A stretch of DNA of 64,000 nucleotides from Allorhizobium ampelinum S4 (GCF_000016285.1 NC_011989.1:375001-439000), one strand, 5' to 3'; counted from the first letter of the stretch, positions 37,145 to 47,317 are shown. The notes: generated by a model not told the origin, from the sequence alone. Program-made: numbers and translations.

Positions 37145-37960
37145 TCAGCCGAACCGGCCCATGATATAGTCCTGGGTCCGCTGGTCGTCCGGGTTGGTGA
37201 ACATCTTGTCGGTATCGTTTTCCTCGACCAACTGGCCGAGATGGAACATTGCCGTGCGCTGGGACACACGAGCGGCCTGCTGCATCGAATGCGTGACGAT
37301 GACGATGGTGAAATTGGCCCGCAATTCGTGGATCAGTTCTTCCACCTTGGCCGTCGCAATCGGGTCCAGGGCCGAGCAGGGCTCGTCCATCAGGATGACT
37401 TCCGGGCTGACGGCAATGGCGCGGGCAATGCACAGACGCTGCTGCTGTCCGCCGGAAAGGCCCGTTCCCGGCTCCTGTAGGCGATCCTTTGCTTCGTTCC
37501 AAAGACCGGCGCGCTGAAGGCTCTTTTCGACGATCTGGTCCATGTCTGCCTTGTTGCGGGCGAGACCATGGATGCGCGGGCCGTAGGCAATGTTTTCGTA
37601 GATCGACTTGGGGAACGGGTTCGGCTTCTGGAATACCATGCCGACGCGGGCGCGAAGCTCGACAACGTCGATAGATGGATCGTAGATATCCATGCCGTCG
37701 AGGGTGATAAGGCCGGTGACCCGGCAATGATCGATGGTGTCGTTCATGCGGTTCAGCGTCCGCAAGAACGTAGACTTGCCGCAACCCGAAGGACCGATCA
37801 GCGCCGTGACGGTATTTTCGCGGACATTCAGGTTCACGTCGAACAGGGCGCGCTTTTCACCGTAGTAAACGGACACATCCTTGCCGACCATCTTGGTGTT
37901 CACTTCGGTCATCTTCTGATCCAAGGCCTTTTCAACTGCTGATTCAGACATCATGTTCAT
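37145..37960 (-). CDS. pstB: Phosphate ABC transporter ATP-binding protein
   Basis: The 271-residue ATPase has Walker [10 protein letters not shown] (about 56-64), signature L-S-G-G-Q-Q-Q-R (about 168-175) and Walker [13 protein letters not shown] (about 187-198). The H-loop histidine is in V-T-H-S-M-Q-Q-A. It powers high-affinity phosphate uptake through PstA and PstC. The first ~20 residues are a non-conserved acidic extension. Confidence 0.97.
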   Translation of the reverse strand: MNMMSESAVEKALDQKMTEVNTKMVGKDVSVYYGEKRALFDVNLNVRENTVTALIGPSGCGKSTFLRTLNRMNDTIDHCRVTGLITLDGMDIYDPSIDVVELRARVGMVFQKPNPFPKSIYENIAYGPRIHGLARNKADMDQIVEKSLQRAGLWNEAKDRLQEPGTGLSGGQQQRLCIARAIAVSPEVILMDEPCSALDPIATAKVEELIHELRANFTIVIVTHSMQQAARVSQRTAMFHLGQLVEENDTDKMFTNPDDQRTQDYIMGRFG

Positions 37961-38058
37961 ATTCTTACTCCTCCGGCCTTTCTTTTCGCAATTGCTTGGC
38001 GAAAGCCGCGACGAACTTTCCTGGACGTTATCGCCCAGGACCGTGGTTCAGCTGGTTT

Positions 38059-39396
38059 CTACCACCGCCGCTCAAACCGCCTGCGCAGCAGGATGGCACC
38101 AACATTCATGATCAGCAGGAAAATCAGCAGAATGATGATGGCACCGGACGTCCGCTCCACGAAAGCGCGCTCGGCTTCATTGGCCCACATATAGATCTGT
38201 ACCGGCAGGGCTGTCGACGGATCGAGCGGCGTACCCGGATAATCCGCCACGAAAGCCACCATGCCAATCAGCAACAGCGGTGCGGTCTCGCCCAGTGCAT
38301 GGGCAAGTCCGATAATCGTGCCGGTCAACACGCCGGGCATGGCGAGCGGCAGGACGTGATGGAACACGGTCTGCATCTTGGACGCACCAAGACCCAGTGC
38401 CGCAGCGCGGATCGACGGCGGCACGGCCTTCAAGGCTGCGCGGGTGGCAATGATGATCGTCGGCAGGGTCATCAGGGTGAGCACCAGTCCGCCGACCAGC
38501 GAGGCCGAGCGCGGCAGACCGGCGAAGTTGATGAACACCGCCAGGCCCAGCAGGCCGAAGACGATAGAGGGAACGGCTGCGAGATTGTTGATATTGACCT
38601 CGATCAGGTCGGTCCAACGGTTCTTCGGGGCAAATTCCTCAAGATAGATCGAGGTTGCCACGCCGATGGGCAGAGCCAGGATCAACACGGTCAGCATCAT
38701 ATAGGCAGTACCGATCAAGGCCACGCCAACGCCTGCGGCTTCCGGGCGGCTGGATGCGCCGTTGACGAAAATACCGGTATTGAAGGACTTGGCCAGCGCG
38801 CCGCTTTCAGCCAGCGTATTCATCCAGCCGATCTGCTGGTCGGAAATTTTCCGGCTGCTCTCATCGACCGTCAGGTCGAATTGCCCCTTGAAGGCCGTAT
38901 CGATTGTGGCACTGGCCAGGACCGAGACCGGAACCGTCTTGCCGACAAGCAACGGATCGGCAACGACCATATTGCGCAATTGGACGCGGACATTGTCGGA
39001 CACCATCTCGGTCAATTGCTTCATTGCCGGACGATTGGATGTATCGATCTTCAGTTTTGCCGCCAGCGCATTGCGCACCAGAACCGGATAATTGGCCGCA
39101 ACCAAAACATCGGGATTGGTGGCGCGCTGGTTGCTGGGATCGATCAGCTTCTCGCTAAACTCAACCGGAACGGTGATCGTTGTCTGCAAGAAGGCTGTGT
39201 AGCCTTTGGAAACCACCGACGTGAGCAGCAGCAGCAGGAACAACAAACCGAAGCTGATGGCGACAATGCCATAGGCCCGGAAACGGCGCTCAGCGGCGTA
39301 GCGACGCTTGATGCCGATATCCCGGCGAGGACGCGATACAGGGGCAAGGGCGCCAGCGCCGTGGCCTGCCGCAGCGGGGGAGAGGGTCTCGCTCAT
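38059..39396 (-). CDS. pstA: Phosphate ABC transporter permease PstA
   Basis: The 445-residue membrane protein has one N-terminal helix (about 42-62), a large extracytoplasmic insertion (about 65-220) and five core helices (about 230-440). The permease loop is A-A-L-x-L-G-A-S-K-x-Q-T-x-x-x-x-x-L-P-x-A-x-P-G. The long insertion is typical of rhizobial and other alphaproteobacterial PstA, whereas the E. coli protein is much shorter. It overlaps pstC by 4 nt. Confidence 0.95.
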   Translation of the reverse strand: MSETLSPAAAGHGAGALAPVSRPRRDIGIKRRYAAERRFRAYGIVAISFGLLFLLLLLTSVVSKGYTAFLQTTITVPVEFSEKLIDPSNQRATNPDVLVAANYPVLVRNALAAKLKIDTSNRPAMKQLTEMVSDNVRVQLRNMVVADPLLVGKTVPVSVLASATIDTAFKGQFDLTVDESSRKISDQQIGWMNTLAESGALAKSFNTGIFVNGASSRPEAAGVGVALIGTAYMMLTVLILALPIGVATSIYLEEFAPKNRWTDLIEVNINNLAAVPSIVFGLLGLAVFINFAGLPRSASLVGGLVLTLMTLPTIIIATRAALKAVPPSIRAAALGLGASKMQTVFHHVLPLAMPGVLTGTIIGLAHALGETAPLLLIGMVAFVADYPGTPLDPSTALPVQIYMWANEAERAFVERTSGAIIILLIFLLIMNVGAILLRRRFERRW

Positions 39397-40880
39397 TCGT
39401 ACTGCTCCCGGTATTTGCGCACGATGTAAAGCGCATAGATATTAAGGCAAAGCGTGATGGCAAAAAGGGTAATACCCAGTGCGAAGGCCACCAGCGTTTG
39501 CGGAGAGGTAAATTCAAGGTCGCCGGTCAGCTGGTTGACGATCTTAACGGTGACTGTTGTCATCGGCTCGAAAGGATTGAGCTGAATACGTGCCGCAACG
39601 CCTGCGGCCAGCACCACGATCATGGTTTCGCCGATAGCACGCGATGCCGTCATCAGCAGCGCGCCGACAATACCCGGAAGTGCTGCCGGCAGGATCACCC
39701 GCTTGACGGTTTCAGACCGTGTGGCACCCAGGCCAAGCGAACCATCCCGAAGCGAGCGCGGCACGGCAGTGATGATGTCGTCCGACAGGGAGGAGACATA
39801 GGGGATCAGCATGATCCCCATCACGAAGCCTGCCGTCAGCACGCTCTGTGCCTGGATGAAGCTGACGAAATCGCCGGTGGCGATGCCGTTGATCTTGGCG
39901 GAGATATCCCGCAGGAACGGACCGACCGAGGTCAGCGCGAAGAAGCCGTAGACGATGGTCGGAATACCGGCCAGCACTTCCAGCAGTGGCTTGGTGATCG
40001 AGCGCAGCCGTGGCGAGGCATATTCGGCCATGTAGATGGCAGCAAACAGACCGACGGGCACGGCAAACAGCATGGCGACCACGCCGATATAGAGTGTGCC
40101 GAGCAGAAGCGGGATCAATCCGAACTGGCCGCCGGTATCGGTGGCGCCAGCAGCGGCAAAGCGAGGATCCCAGACCGTGCCGAAGAAGAACCGCCAGGCC
40201 GGAACCTCCCGGAAGAAGTGGGTGGCTTCCGTCAGCATCGACATGATGATGCCGACTGTCGTCAAGATGGCGATGGAAGAGCAGATGACCAAGGCTGCCT
40301 GAATGGCTTGCTCCACCCGATTGCGGGCGCGAAAGCGTGGCGCGATCAACCGAAGCCCGAACAGGGCGCCTGCGAGCGAGGTGGCGATTACCACGATGGT
40401 CAGCGCCAGATCGTTGATGGCGCGCATGCCGTTCAAGGCCTCCGCCGCCACGATCATGTAGGGCTCAGGCTCGCCGGCCAGCGGTACGCCTTGTTCGGCC
40501 AGCATTGTGCGGGCAGTCGTGGCATCTGCGCTTTTCAACTTGGCCAATTGGTCGTCGTCAAGGCTTTTCAAGCCACGAGCGATTGCACCGATGGTGCCGT
40601 AATTGAGGTTCTGGGTGGCTCCTGCCTGCGCCTTGACCGCATCGGGCATCGCATCGCGTACACGCGTTTCGATCAGCGATGGCGCAATCGCCATCCAGAG
40701 GCCCAGCACCAGGAAGGCGGGTACAACTGCCAGAATAGAAACAAAACTGCCATGATAGCCATAGCGGGAATGCAGGGCAGACGCGCGGCCTTGCGCGAGC
40801 GACTGTGCCCGTGACGAGCCCAGCAGATAGCCGATGATCCCGATAGCTATGACGATAAAAATTAGGATTGACGTACTCAT
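39393..40880 (-). CDS. pstC: Phosphate ABC transporter permease PstC
   Basis: The 495-residue membrane protein has about eight hydrophobic helices, two of them before a large loop at about 70-140. The permease motif S-L-G-L-G-A-T-R-S-E-T-V-K-R-V-I-L-P-A-A-L-P-G-I lies near residues 388-411. Like PstA it is longer than enterobacterial homologues. The start at 40880 is chosen to begin with the first membrane helix; the frame is open 12 codons further. It overlaps pstA by 4 nt and begins 127 bp after pstS ends. Confidence 0.94.
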   Translation of the reverse strand: MSTSILIFIVIAIGIIGYLLGSSRAQSLAQGRASALHSRYGYHGSFVSILAVVPAFLVLGLWMAIAPSLIETRVRDAMPDAVKAQAGATQNLNYGTIGAIARGLKSLDDDQLAKLKSADATTARTMLAEQGVPLAGEPEPYMIVAAEALNGMRAINDLALTIVVIATSLAGALFGLRLIAPRFRARNRVEQAIQAALVICSSIAILTTVGIIMSMLTEATHFFREVPAWRFFFGTVWDPRFAAAGATDTGGQFGLIPLLLGTLYIGVVAMLFAVPVGLFAAIYMAEYASPRLRSITKPLLEVLAGIPTIVYGFFALTSVGPFLRDISAKINGIATGDFVSFIQAQSVLTAGFVMGIMLIPYVSSLSDDIITAVPRSLRDGSLGLGATRSETVKRVILPAALPGIVGALLMTASRAIGETMIVVLAAGVAARIQLNPFEPMTTVTVKIVNQLTGDLEFTSPQTLVAFALGITLFAITLCLNIYALYIVRKYREQYE

Positions 40881-41007
40881 TCTACCATCCCCGGCCTCTC
40901 CACGCCCTGCCGCCAAGGGCTGGGCCGCATGTTACGTCATCAATAAACATCAACCGCAACATCATGATGAGGCTGGCGCGGACAGTGTTCGCGCCAGCCT
41001 CAAAGTC

Positions 41008-42033
41008 TTACTTGCCAGCGGTGAACTTGGCGCGGAACTCTTCGCGCTCCTTGTCGGGAGCCGGAACCAGGCCGTAATTGGCCAGCGGGCCGTCAGTGCC
41101 GATCATCTGCTCGGACAGGAAGAAGTCGACATATTCCTTCATGCCAGGGATAACGCCGAGATGGGCCTTCTTGACGTAGAAGAACAACGGACGCGAAACC
41201 GGGTATTTGCCAGTGGCAACGGTCTCAACCGAAGGCTTGACGCCGGAAACGGTGGCAACCTTCAGCTTGTCTGCATTGTTTTCATAGAAGGACAGGCCAA
41301 ATACGCCAATGGCGGTCTTGTTGGCAGCGATGCGGGCCAGCGTTTCGCTGTAATCGCCGTCGATATCGACAGCCTTGCCATCCTTACGCACGGCGATGCA
41401 CTTCTTAGGCGCATCCTTTTCGCCAACGGCAGCCTTGATGACGTCAAGAGCACCGGCGTCCTTGCAGCCCTGCTGGAGGACGTTGACTTCGAACACTTCG
41501 CGCGTGCCGTGCTTTTCGCCCGGAATGAACGCCATGATATCGGTGTCCGGCAGGCTCTTGTTGACTTCCGACCACTTCTTGTAGGGGTTGGCAACAAGCT
41601 TGCCGTCAACCACGACTTCAGCAGCCAGACCCTTGTAAAGGTCGGTCGGCACCAGGGCGAGGTCCTTGTTGGAGCTGTCGACGGCGAAAACGATGCCGTC
41701 ATAGCCGAACTTGACTTCCTGGATGTCGGTCACGCCAGCAGCCTTACAGGCTTCGGCTTCGGACTTGTTGATCGGACGCGATGCATTGGCGATATCGATG
41801 GTTTCCGGACCAACGCCCTTGCAGAATTCCTTCAGGCCAGCGCCGGTGCCGCCGGATTCGACGACCGGGGTCTTGAACTTGGTAAAGGTCTCGCCAAAGG
41901 TTTCAGCAACGATCTTGGCATAGGGAAGAACGGTGGAGGAACCAGCGATCTGGACCTGATCACGCGCAGCGGCGGCGCCAGCAAAGGCGACTGAGGCGAC
42001 CAGAGCCGCTACGGACAGTTTCAGCATATTCAT
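41008..42033 (-). CDS. pstS: Periplasmic phosphate-binding protein PstS
   Basis: The 341-residue protein has a signal peptide (about 1-22, ending A-A-A-R). Its phosphate-binding residues are in G-S-S-T-V-L-P-Y (about 31-38), S-G-G-T-G-A-G (about 60-66) and A-S-R-P-I (about 82-86). It is the first gene of the pst operon and its upstream region contains PHO-box repeats. A GGGAGA lies just before the ATG. Confidence 0.96.
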   Translation of the reverse strand: MNMLKLSVAALVASVAFAGAAAARDQVQIAGSSTVLPYAKIVAETFGETFTKFKTPVVESGGTGAGLKEFCKGVGPETIDIANASRPINKSEAEACKAAGVTDIQEVKFGYDGIVFAVDSSNKDLALVPTDLYKGLAAEVVVDGKLVANPYKKWSEVNKSLPDTDIMAFIPGEKHGTREVFEVNVLQQGCKDAGALDVIKAAVGEKDAPKKCIAVRKDGKAVDIDGDYSETLARIAANKTAIGVFGLSFYENNADKLKVATVSGVKPSVETVATGKYPVSRPLFFYVKKAHLGVIPGMKEYVDFFLSEQMIGTDGPLANYGLVPAPDKEREEFRAKFTAGK

Positions 42034-42137
42034 TTATCTCTCCCGAGAATGAGCTTTCGTGTGGGATGCAAGCGTCTGTCGCTTACAATCGCCGTGCTCC
42101 GGCGGCTTGTTCTTAAGCCCCGACAGGCTTTGCTTTT

Positions 42138-42166
42138 ATGTCAGTTAGGTGAAACATTTGTGACAG
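42138..42166 (-). promoter_or_regulatory. PHO box (PhoB-binding repeats) upstream of pstS
   Basis: On the minus strand CTGTCAC, 4 bp, GTTTCAC, 4 bp, CTGACAT form three direct repeats with an 11-bp period. The rhizobial consensus is two CTGTCAT units spaced by four A/T-rich bases. The site lies about 105-133 bp upstream of pstS and would allow PhoB activation of the operon. Confidence 0.75.
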
Positions 42167-42226
42167 TTCAACCATTTGATATATCTATATAAATATTCCA
42201 AGAGTTAAAAAGAGACACGAAATCTG

Positions 42227-43486
42227 TCAAAATCGGACGGTAAAGTCGGTCCCCTGGCCAAGTTCCGAGCGGATGATCAGCCGCGCGCGGTGGCGGGTCA
42301 GGATATGCTTGACGATGGCAAGCCCCAGGCCGGTTCCTTTCTTGGAGCGGCTATCGGCAACACTGACACGGTAAAAGCGTTCCGTCAGGCGCGGCACATC
42401 CTCGGCAGGCACGCCCGGCCCCTTGTCCACCACGCTGACTTCCACGCCGCTTGTTTTCTGGCGTAGAAAGACGTCCACCTGCTTGCCTTCCTGGCCATAT
42501 TTACAGGCATTTTCGATCAGGTTTTCGAAAACCTGGATCAGTTCGTCGCGGTCGCCCGTGACCTCGATGCTATCCTGTGGCAGATGCAGGCGCAGATCCA
42601 CATCCAGCTCTGCGGCGAGTGGGGTCAGGCTGTCCCGCACATGGCTTAGAACGGGCTGGAGCGACACTTTCTGGTCAGGCGCCAGATGGGCTTTCAACTC
42701 CAGCCGCGATAGGGACAGCAGATCGTCCACCAGCCGGCTCATCCGGTTGGCCTGATCCAGCATGATGCCCAGAAAGCGCTCTTGCGCCTTCAGGTCGTTG
42801 CGGGCGGGGCCGAGCAGGGTCTCGATGAAACCGCGCAAGGAGGCAAGCGGCGTGCGCAGTTCGTGGCTGGCATTGGCGACGAAATCCGAACGCATTCTGT
42901 CGATCCGGCGCAGTTCCGAAATATCGCGAAACGTCATGACGAAAAGGGCAGAATCCCGCTTCAGTTGCGGTAGGGACAAGGGCGCGACCCGCACCGCGAA
43001 GACCCGCTCGGAGGGCAGCACCTCGGAATGTTCGATCTGGTTGGGCAAGCCATTGCCGACGGTCTCGCGCACCATATCGAGAATGCCGGGTGACCGCCAA
43101 CGGGCGGAAATATGCATGCCGGTTTCCAGCTTGCCAAACGCCTTTTCGGCGGCGCCGTTCTGGAAGACCACGCCTCCATCCGAGCCGAAGACCACGCAGG
43201 GCAGGTCGATGGCCGTGATTGTCGCCTGCACAAGCCCCTCAACTTCCTCGCCGTGCGGCAAGACAGGCGAGGCTGCCACAGGGAAATGCACCGGCGGATC
43301 TTTGTCTTCTGCGCCCTTATAGAGCAGGATGACCATCAGCGAAAAGAGCAGCAAGACGACGCCGAACTCGCTATCGGCACCGGCCAACACCGACGAGCCG
43401 GAGACCAGGATCGCCAGGAGGATAAAATCCCAGCGGTCGCGCAATCGCTCGCCAAAGCGCCGCCAGGATGGAAATAACTGCTTCAA
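42227..43486 (-). CDS. phoR: Phosphate regulon sensor kinase PhoR
   Basis: The 419-residue kinase has two N-terminal hydrophobic segments (about 18-55), a PAS domain (about 88-190) and a dimerisation H-box N-A-S-H-E-L-R-T-P-L (about 212-221). An ATPase domain follows with N (E-N-A-C-K-Y), D-K-G-P-G-V-P and G-T-G-L-G-L-A-I-V-K boxes. It phosphorylates PhoB under phosphate limitation. A CTGTCAT half-site lies 56-62 bp upstream (43548-43542, minus strand) but its partner repeat is poor. Confidence 0.95.
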   Translation of the reverse strand: MKQLFPSWRRFGERLRDRWDFILLAILVSGSSVLAGADSEFGVVLLLFSLMVILLYKGAEDKDPPVHFPVAASPVLPHGEEVEGLVQATITAIDLPCVVFGSDGGVVFQNGAAEKAFGKLETGMHISARWRSPGILDMVRETVGNGLPNQIEHSEVLPSERVFAVRVAPLSLPQLKRDSALFVMTFRDISELRRIDRMRSDFVANASHELRTPLASLRGFIETLLGPARNDLKAQERFLGIMLDQANRMSRLVDDLLSLSRLELKAHLAPDQKVSLQPVLSHVRDSLTPLAAELDVDLRLHLPQDSIEVTGDRDELIQVFENLIENACKYGQEGKQVDVFLRQKTSGVEVSVVDKGPGVPAEDVPRLTERFYRVSVADSRSKKGTGLGLAIVKHILTRHRARLIIRSELGQGTDFTVRF

Positions 43487-43696
43487 TGAAAACCTCCGGC
43501 GGCGGTATGGGTGGGCTGGAGAGATACCCTATTCCTGTTGCATGACAGGTTTTTACCGCCTACGCACGAATGAATGTCAACGCACGGACGGGAACGAAGC
43601 GTCGCACTCCCACGTTTCAAACAGGTTGTTGAAGATTTTGACAGTTTCATGGTCAATATACTCAAATCAGACGGTCTTGGTGACAGGGAGAATGGA

Positions 43697-44581
43697 ATGG
43701 ATGACGAGCAGCAGGCAGGCAGTCGCGGCGTAACTTTGCGGATCAGGGGTGAATTGCGCGCCTTTGATATCGACGATCCGGTTCTGCCGGACTGGGTTGA
43801 AAAGGAAGCGCTGAGCTCTGGCGGTCATCCCTATGACAAGAAGTTGAAAAGAGAGGTCTATGAGGAGGAGTTGAAAAAACTCCAGATCGAACTGGTTAAG
43901 GTGCAGTATTGGCTGCAATCGACCCGCAAACGTGTGATGGCCCTGTTCGAGGGGCGAGATGCGGCTGGCAAAGGCGGCACGATCCACTCCATTCTCGAAT
44001 ATATGAATCCTCGATCGGTCCACAATGTCGCCTTGACCAAGCCATCAGAAACGGAACTCGGTCAATGGTATTTTCAGCGCTATATCACCCATTTTCCGGG
44101 CGGCGGCGACATGTCGTTGTTCGACCGTTCATGGTACAATCGAGCAGTTGTGGAGCCGGTCATGGGTTTTTGCACGCCCGACCAATACGAGCATTTCCTG
44201 GAACAGGCGCCACGGTTTGAAAAGCTGATCGGGCAGGAGGGCATTTACTTCTTCAAATTCTGGCTCGATATCGGCCAGGAAATGCAGATCAAGCGATTTC
44301 ATGACCGCCGTCACGATCCGCTGAAGGTCTGGAAACTATCGCCCATGGACATTGCCGCCCTGGATAAATGGGGCGATTATACCGAAAAACGCGACCGGAT
44401 GCTGAAGGAAACCCATACCAAGCACGCCCCATGGATTGTAGCCAAGGCCAATGACAAGCGCCGGGCTCACCTCAATGTCATAAGGCATATGCTGCTTTCC
44501 CTTGACTATGAAGGGCGCGACATAAAGGCGATCGGCGAGATTGACAAAAAGATCGTCGCAGAGGCGCCGGATATTCTCTGA
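43697..44581 (+). CDS. ppk2: Polyphosphate kinase 2 (PPK2 family)
   Basis: The 294-residue enzyme transfers phosphate between polyphosphate and nucleoside diphosphates. The Walker A-like [12 protein letters not shown] (about 82-93), the Walker B/lid [11 protein letters not shown] and the F-K-F-W-L-D-I motif are all present, defining a single-domain class I PPK2. A homologue next to phoR in Sinorhizobium meliloti is a characterised PPK2. The ATG at 43697 follows AGGGAG. It is divergent from phoR, which suits a link to phosphate storage. Confidence 0.92.
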   Translation: MDDEQQAGSRGVTLRIRGELRAFDIDDPVLPDWVEKEALSSGGHPYDKKLKREVYEEELKKLQIELVKVQYWLQSTRKRVMALFEGRDAAGKGGTIHSILEYMNPRSVHNVALTKPSETELGQWYFQRYITHFPGGGDMSLFDRSWYNRAVVEPVMGFCTPDQYEHFLEQAPRFEKLIGQEGIYFFKFWLDIGQEMQIKRFHDRRHDPLKVWKLSPMDIAALDKWGDYTEKRDRMLKETHTKHAPWIVAKANDKRRAHLNVIRHMLLSLDYEGRDIKAIGEIDKKIVAEAPDIL

Positions 44582-44583
44582 CG

Positions 44584-44609
44584 GCGGACGTTGTCCGCAG
44601 GGTGTTTTT
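44584..44609 (+). terminator. Weak terminator after ppk2
   Basis: GCGGAC and GTCCGC form a 6-bp stem with a 3-nt loop, followed after a few bases by five T's. It starts just after the ppk2 stop. Confidence 0.4.
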
Positions 44610-44687
44610 CAAGTGGACATTCAGCAGTTTTGGCGTGCGGCAGTATCTTTTCGGGTTTCGTTCGAGATAACGATACTGCCACCGCCA

Positions 44688-45977
44688 TCACTTGCCGGGA
44701 AGAACACGCACCGCGTAAAGATTGATGCCATTGCCCTGACCGCTGATATCGGCGTTGATCAGAAGCTGCCCAGGCGCGTTGGGAGCGATGCCGTTCGGCA
44801 GGGTCACTCGAAACAACAGGTCGGCTTTTTCCGGATTGGCTGTGAATCTGTGACGGGCGCAGTCGCCCAGACGATCGAATGCGCAACTCAGCGAGAACTG
44901 AACCGGTTTTTCACCAAAAGACTGTACAGTCAGGGCAATGGTCGAGGTTCCTCCAGCCATTTGCCGCAACAGGTCAGGCGCGATTTCGATGGCGGCCGTC
45001 CCATCCATGTCGGTGCTGCGTGAAACGATATGAACAGCCTGGCCATCGCTGGCGCCGACTACATCCGCCGTGGCATTTGGCCTTGCCTTGATTTTCGAGG
45101 CGTCGCCGGGCTGGAAGGCCTCTATCCAATCATTGGAAAAACCGCGTTGCGGATCGATTGTCTTTGGCTCGTTTGCCGCTTCGCCGCCGGATTGATCGGT
45201 GGGCTGGTCGCCATTGAAGTCTTCCGACGACACAGTCGGCGTCGGTGAGGGCGCGCCCGTCTGCCGCTGGTCAGGAGACAGCAACAGGCCGGTGGAATAG
45301 ACCCACCAGGCCGCAATGCCGATGGAAGACAGAAGGGTGACGGAAATCAGCAAGCGCGACAGGACGCCCCGGCGACGGCGTGGCTTTGCAACGGGCTCCG
45401 CCCGCATGCCACGGACAGGCTCCTCGTCATACTCGTCTTCCGCGCTCTCTGGCTCTGCACTCTTTGGCCGGGCCGAAAACGAAGCAAAACTCGACATGCC
45501 TGCCGGATCCGCCCGGTCATGCCGTTCGGCCCGGACATCATCAAGGTCGAGGCTTGGTTCGGCAGGCCGCCCGTGATCCCGATCGACGCCGAAGGACAGC
45601 GAGGCTGAATCGTCGCCGGGAGCGTTCGCATCGGCTGAGACCGATGGCGCGGGACCTCTTGGCGGCGTTGATGTCGAGAGAGGTGGCGACGTGGGCGGCG
45701 GAACCGGAGCGCGTGACACAGGCTCAACGGCGGCTTCAGCTTTCAGCCGTGCCCGCTCCTGCTGCTCGATCGCATGAATGGTCGCTTCCAGCCGATGGCG
45801 CTGCTCGGCCACGGTCTCCGGATCATTGACATTCTGCTTCTTGAGGCCTGCTTCCAGAGCCTGGCGCGCAGACTGGTAAATTCTGGCCCGAACTTCAGCC
45901 CGCGATCGCTCCGACCGGTCGAGGGCGCTTCTGATGGCCGTTTCCAATCCGCTCACGCGAGACCTTTCCACATTCAT
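44688..45977 (-). CDS. Hypothetical Pro/Ser-rich single-pass membrane protein
   Basis: From the ATG at 45977 the protein has 429 residues. A charged helical N-terminus (about 1-85, likely coiled coil) is followed by a disordered Pro/Ser/Asp-rich stretch (about 90-190) and one membrane helix (about 203-225) preceded by R-R-R-R. A C-terminal extracytoplasmic region (about 260-429) has the look of a beta domain with S-L-S-C-A-F-D-R-L-G-D-C-A-R. I do not recognise a family function. The cytoplasmic head, linker and periplasmic tail suggest an envelope tether or sensor. Confidence 0.75.
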   Translation of the reverse strand: MNVERSRVSGLETAIRSALDRSERSRAEVRARIYQSARQALEAGLKKQNVNDPETVAEQRHRLEATIHAIEQQERARLKAEAAVEPVSRAPVPPPTSPPLSTSTPPRGPAPSVSADANAPGDDSASLSFGVDRDHGRPAEPSLDLDDVRAERHDRADPAGMSSFASFSARPKSAEPESAEDEYDEEPVRGMRAEPVAKPRRRRGVLSRLLISVTLLSSIGIAAWWVYSTGLLLSPDQRQTGAPSPTPTVSSEDFNGDQPTDQSGGEAANEPKTIDPQRGFSNDWIEAFQPGDASKIKARPNATADVVGASDGQAVHIVSRSTDMDGTAAIEIAPDLLRQMAGGTSTIALTVQSFGEKPVQFSLSCAFDRLGDCARHRFTANPEKADLLFRVTLPNGIAPNAPGQLLINADISGQGNGINLYAVRVLPGK

Positions 45978-46268
45978 GGCCCGCGACGAAATGTATCGGG
46001 CATTCTTCTTCCCTTGAATCGGTAATCGGAGACTAGGCAAACCGCAAGCCCGCAGCCCATCCCCCGACAGATCGATAGTGGAAAAACATCATTATAAAGC
46101 CTGGCGAGCGGCTTGCGATGGTTCTGGAGCCAGTGCGGCTGCCGCTGTTAGCCGGATCAACATCTAGGTCTTCTCAGCTTGGGGGACAAACTGCTCTGCT
46201 CTTTTCAACCGGCGACAGGTCTGCTAATCTTTTGACGTTTACGCGAACGTCAATTTTTCGAGGCCCAA

Positions 46269-47234
46269 ATGGCTCTTCCAGATATCTTGTCTCGTCACCT
46301 CAGACTTCCGGTGATTGCATCGCCTTTGTTCATTATTTCGCATCCGCGTCTGACATTGGCGCAGTGCAAGGCGGGTGTGGTTGGCGCCTTTCCGGCGTTG
46401 AACGCCCGGCCGGAAGCGCAGTTGGACGAGTGGCTGGATGAGATTACCCAGGAGCTTGCCGCCCATGACCGCGCCCATCCCGAGCGTCCGGCTGCGCCGT
46501 TCGCCGTCAACCAGATCGTCCACGGCTCCAACAAACGGCTGGAGCACGACCTGGGCATGTGCGTCAAATACAAAGTGCCGATCGTCATCTCTTCGCTGGG
46601 CGCCGTGCCGGAGGTGAATGCTGCTATCCATTCTTACGGCGGTATCGTGTTGCATGACGTGATCAACAACCGCCATGCCCATTCGGCGATCCGCAAGGGC
46701 GCCGATGGCCTGATCGCGGTTGCCGCAGGGGCTGGTGGCCATGCGGGAACGCTGTCACCCTTTGCGCTCCTGCAGGAAATCCGGGAATGGTTCGATGGGC
46801 CGCTGCTGCTTGCCGGTTCGATCTCGACCGGCGGCGCCATTCTTGCCGCTCAAGCAGCCGGTGCCGACATGGCCTATATCGGTTCGCCCTTCATTGCCAC
46901 GCAAGAGGCGCGGGCGCCGGATGCCTACAAGCAGGCTCTCGTTGAGGCCAGCGCCACCGATATCGTCTACTCTAACTATTTTACCGGTATTCACGGCAAT
47001 TACCTGCGCTCATCCATTGTTGCCTCGGGCCTGGACCCGGACAAATTGCCGGAAGCCGATCCCAGCAAGATGGATTTCGGCAGCGCCGTCACCGGCGCCA
47101 AAGCGTGGAAAGACATCTGGGGCTGCGGGCAAGGCATCGGTGCCATCAAGGCCGTGGAACCCGTTGCCGCGCTGGTCGATCGATTGGACACGGAATATCG
47201 CGCCGCCCGAGACAGGATCTGCGGAAAAGTGTAA
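46269..47234 (+). CDS. Nitronate monooxygenase (FMN-dependent)
   Basis: The 321-residue TIM-barrel flavoprotein begins P-V-I-A-S-P-L-F-I-I-S and has the FMN-phosphate motifs G-A-G-G-H-A-G (about 156-162) and A-G-S-I-S-T-G-G-A-I (about 179-188). It also has G-A-D-M-A-Y-I-G-S-P-F. Nitronate monooxygenases oxidise propionate 3-nitronate and other alkyl nitronates, giving protection from plant nitro toxins. The family also includes enoyl reductase-like members (FabK), but the length and motifs fit NMO. It appears monocistronic. Confidence 0.88.
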   Translation: MALPDILSRHLRLPVIASPLFIISHPRLTLAQCKAGVVGAFPALNARPEAQLDEWLDEITQELAAHDRAHPERPAAPFAVNQIVHGSNKRLEHDLGMCVKYKVPIVISSLGAVPEVNAAIHSYGGIVLHDVINNRHAHSAIRKGADGLIAVAAGAGGHAGTLSPFALLQEIREWFDGPLLLAGSISTGGAILAAQAAGADMAYIGSPFIATQEARAPDAYKQALVEASATDIVYSNYFTGIHGNYLRSSIVASGLDPDKLPEADPSKMDFGSAVTGAKAWKDIWGCGQGIGAIKAVEPVAALVDRLDTEYRAARDRICGKV

Positions 47235-47317
47235 CGGATACCAAAAGGCATCTTGAAATCTGCAATGTTTGCCTGTATCCACCCGCACACATCGCAGGCT
47301 GGTCTTCGGCCTCGCGT

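Noticed and set aside
37996..39429. Long plus-strand frame opposite pstA, and similar frames at 39498-40814 and 40834-41994
   Set aside because: They lie opposite well-supported pst genes, are His/Gln/Arg-rich and have no family features.
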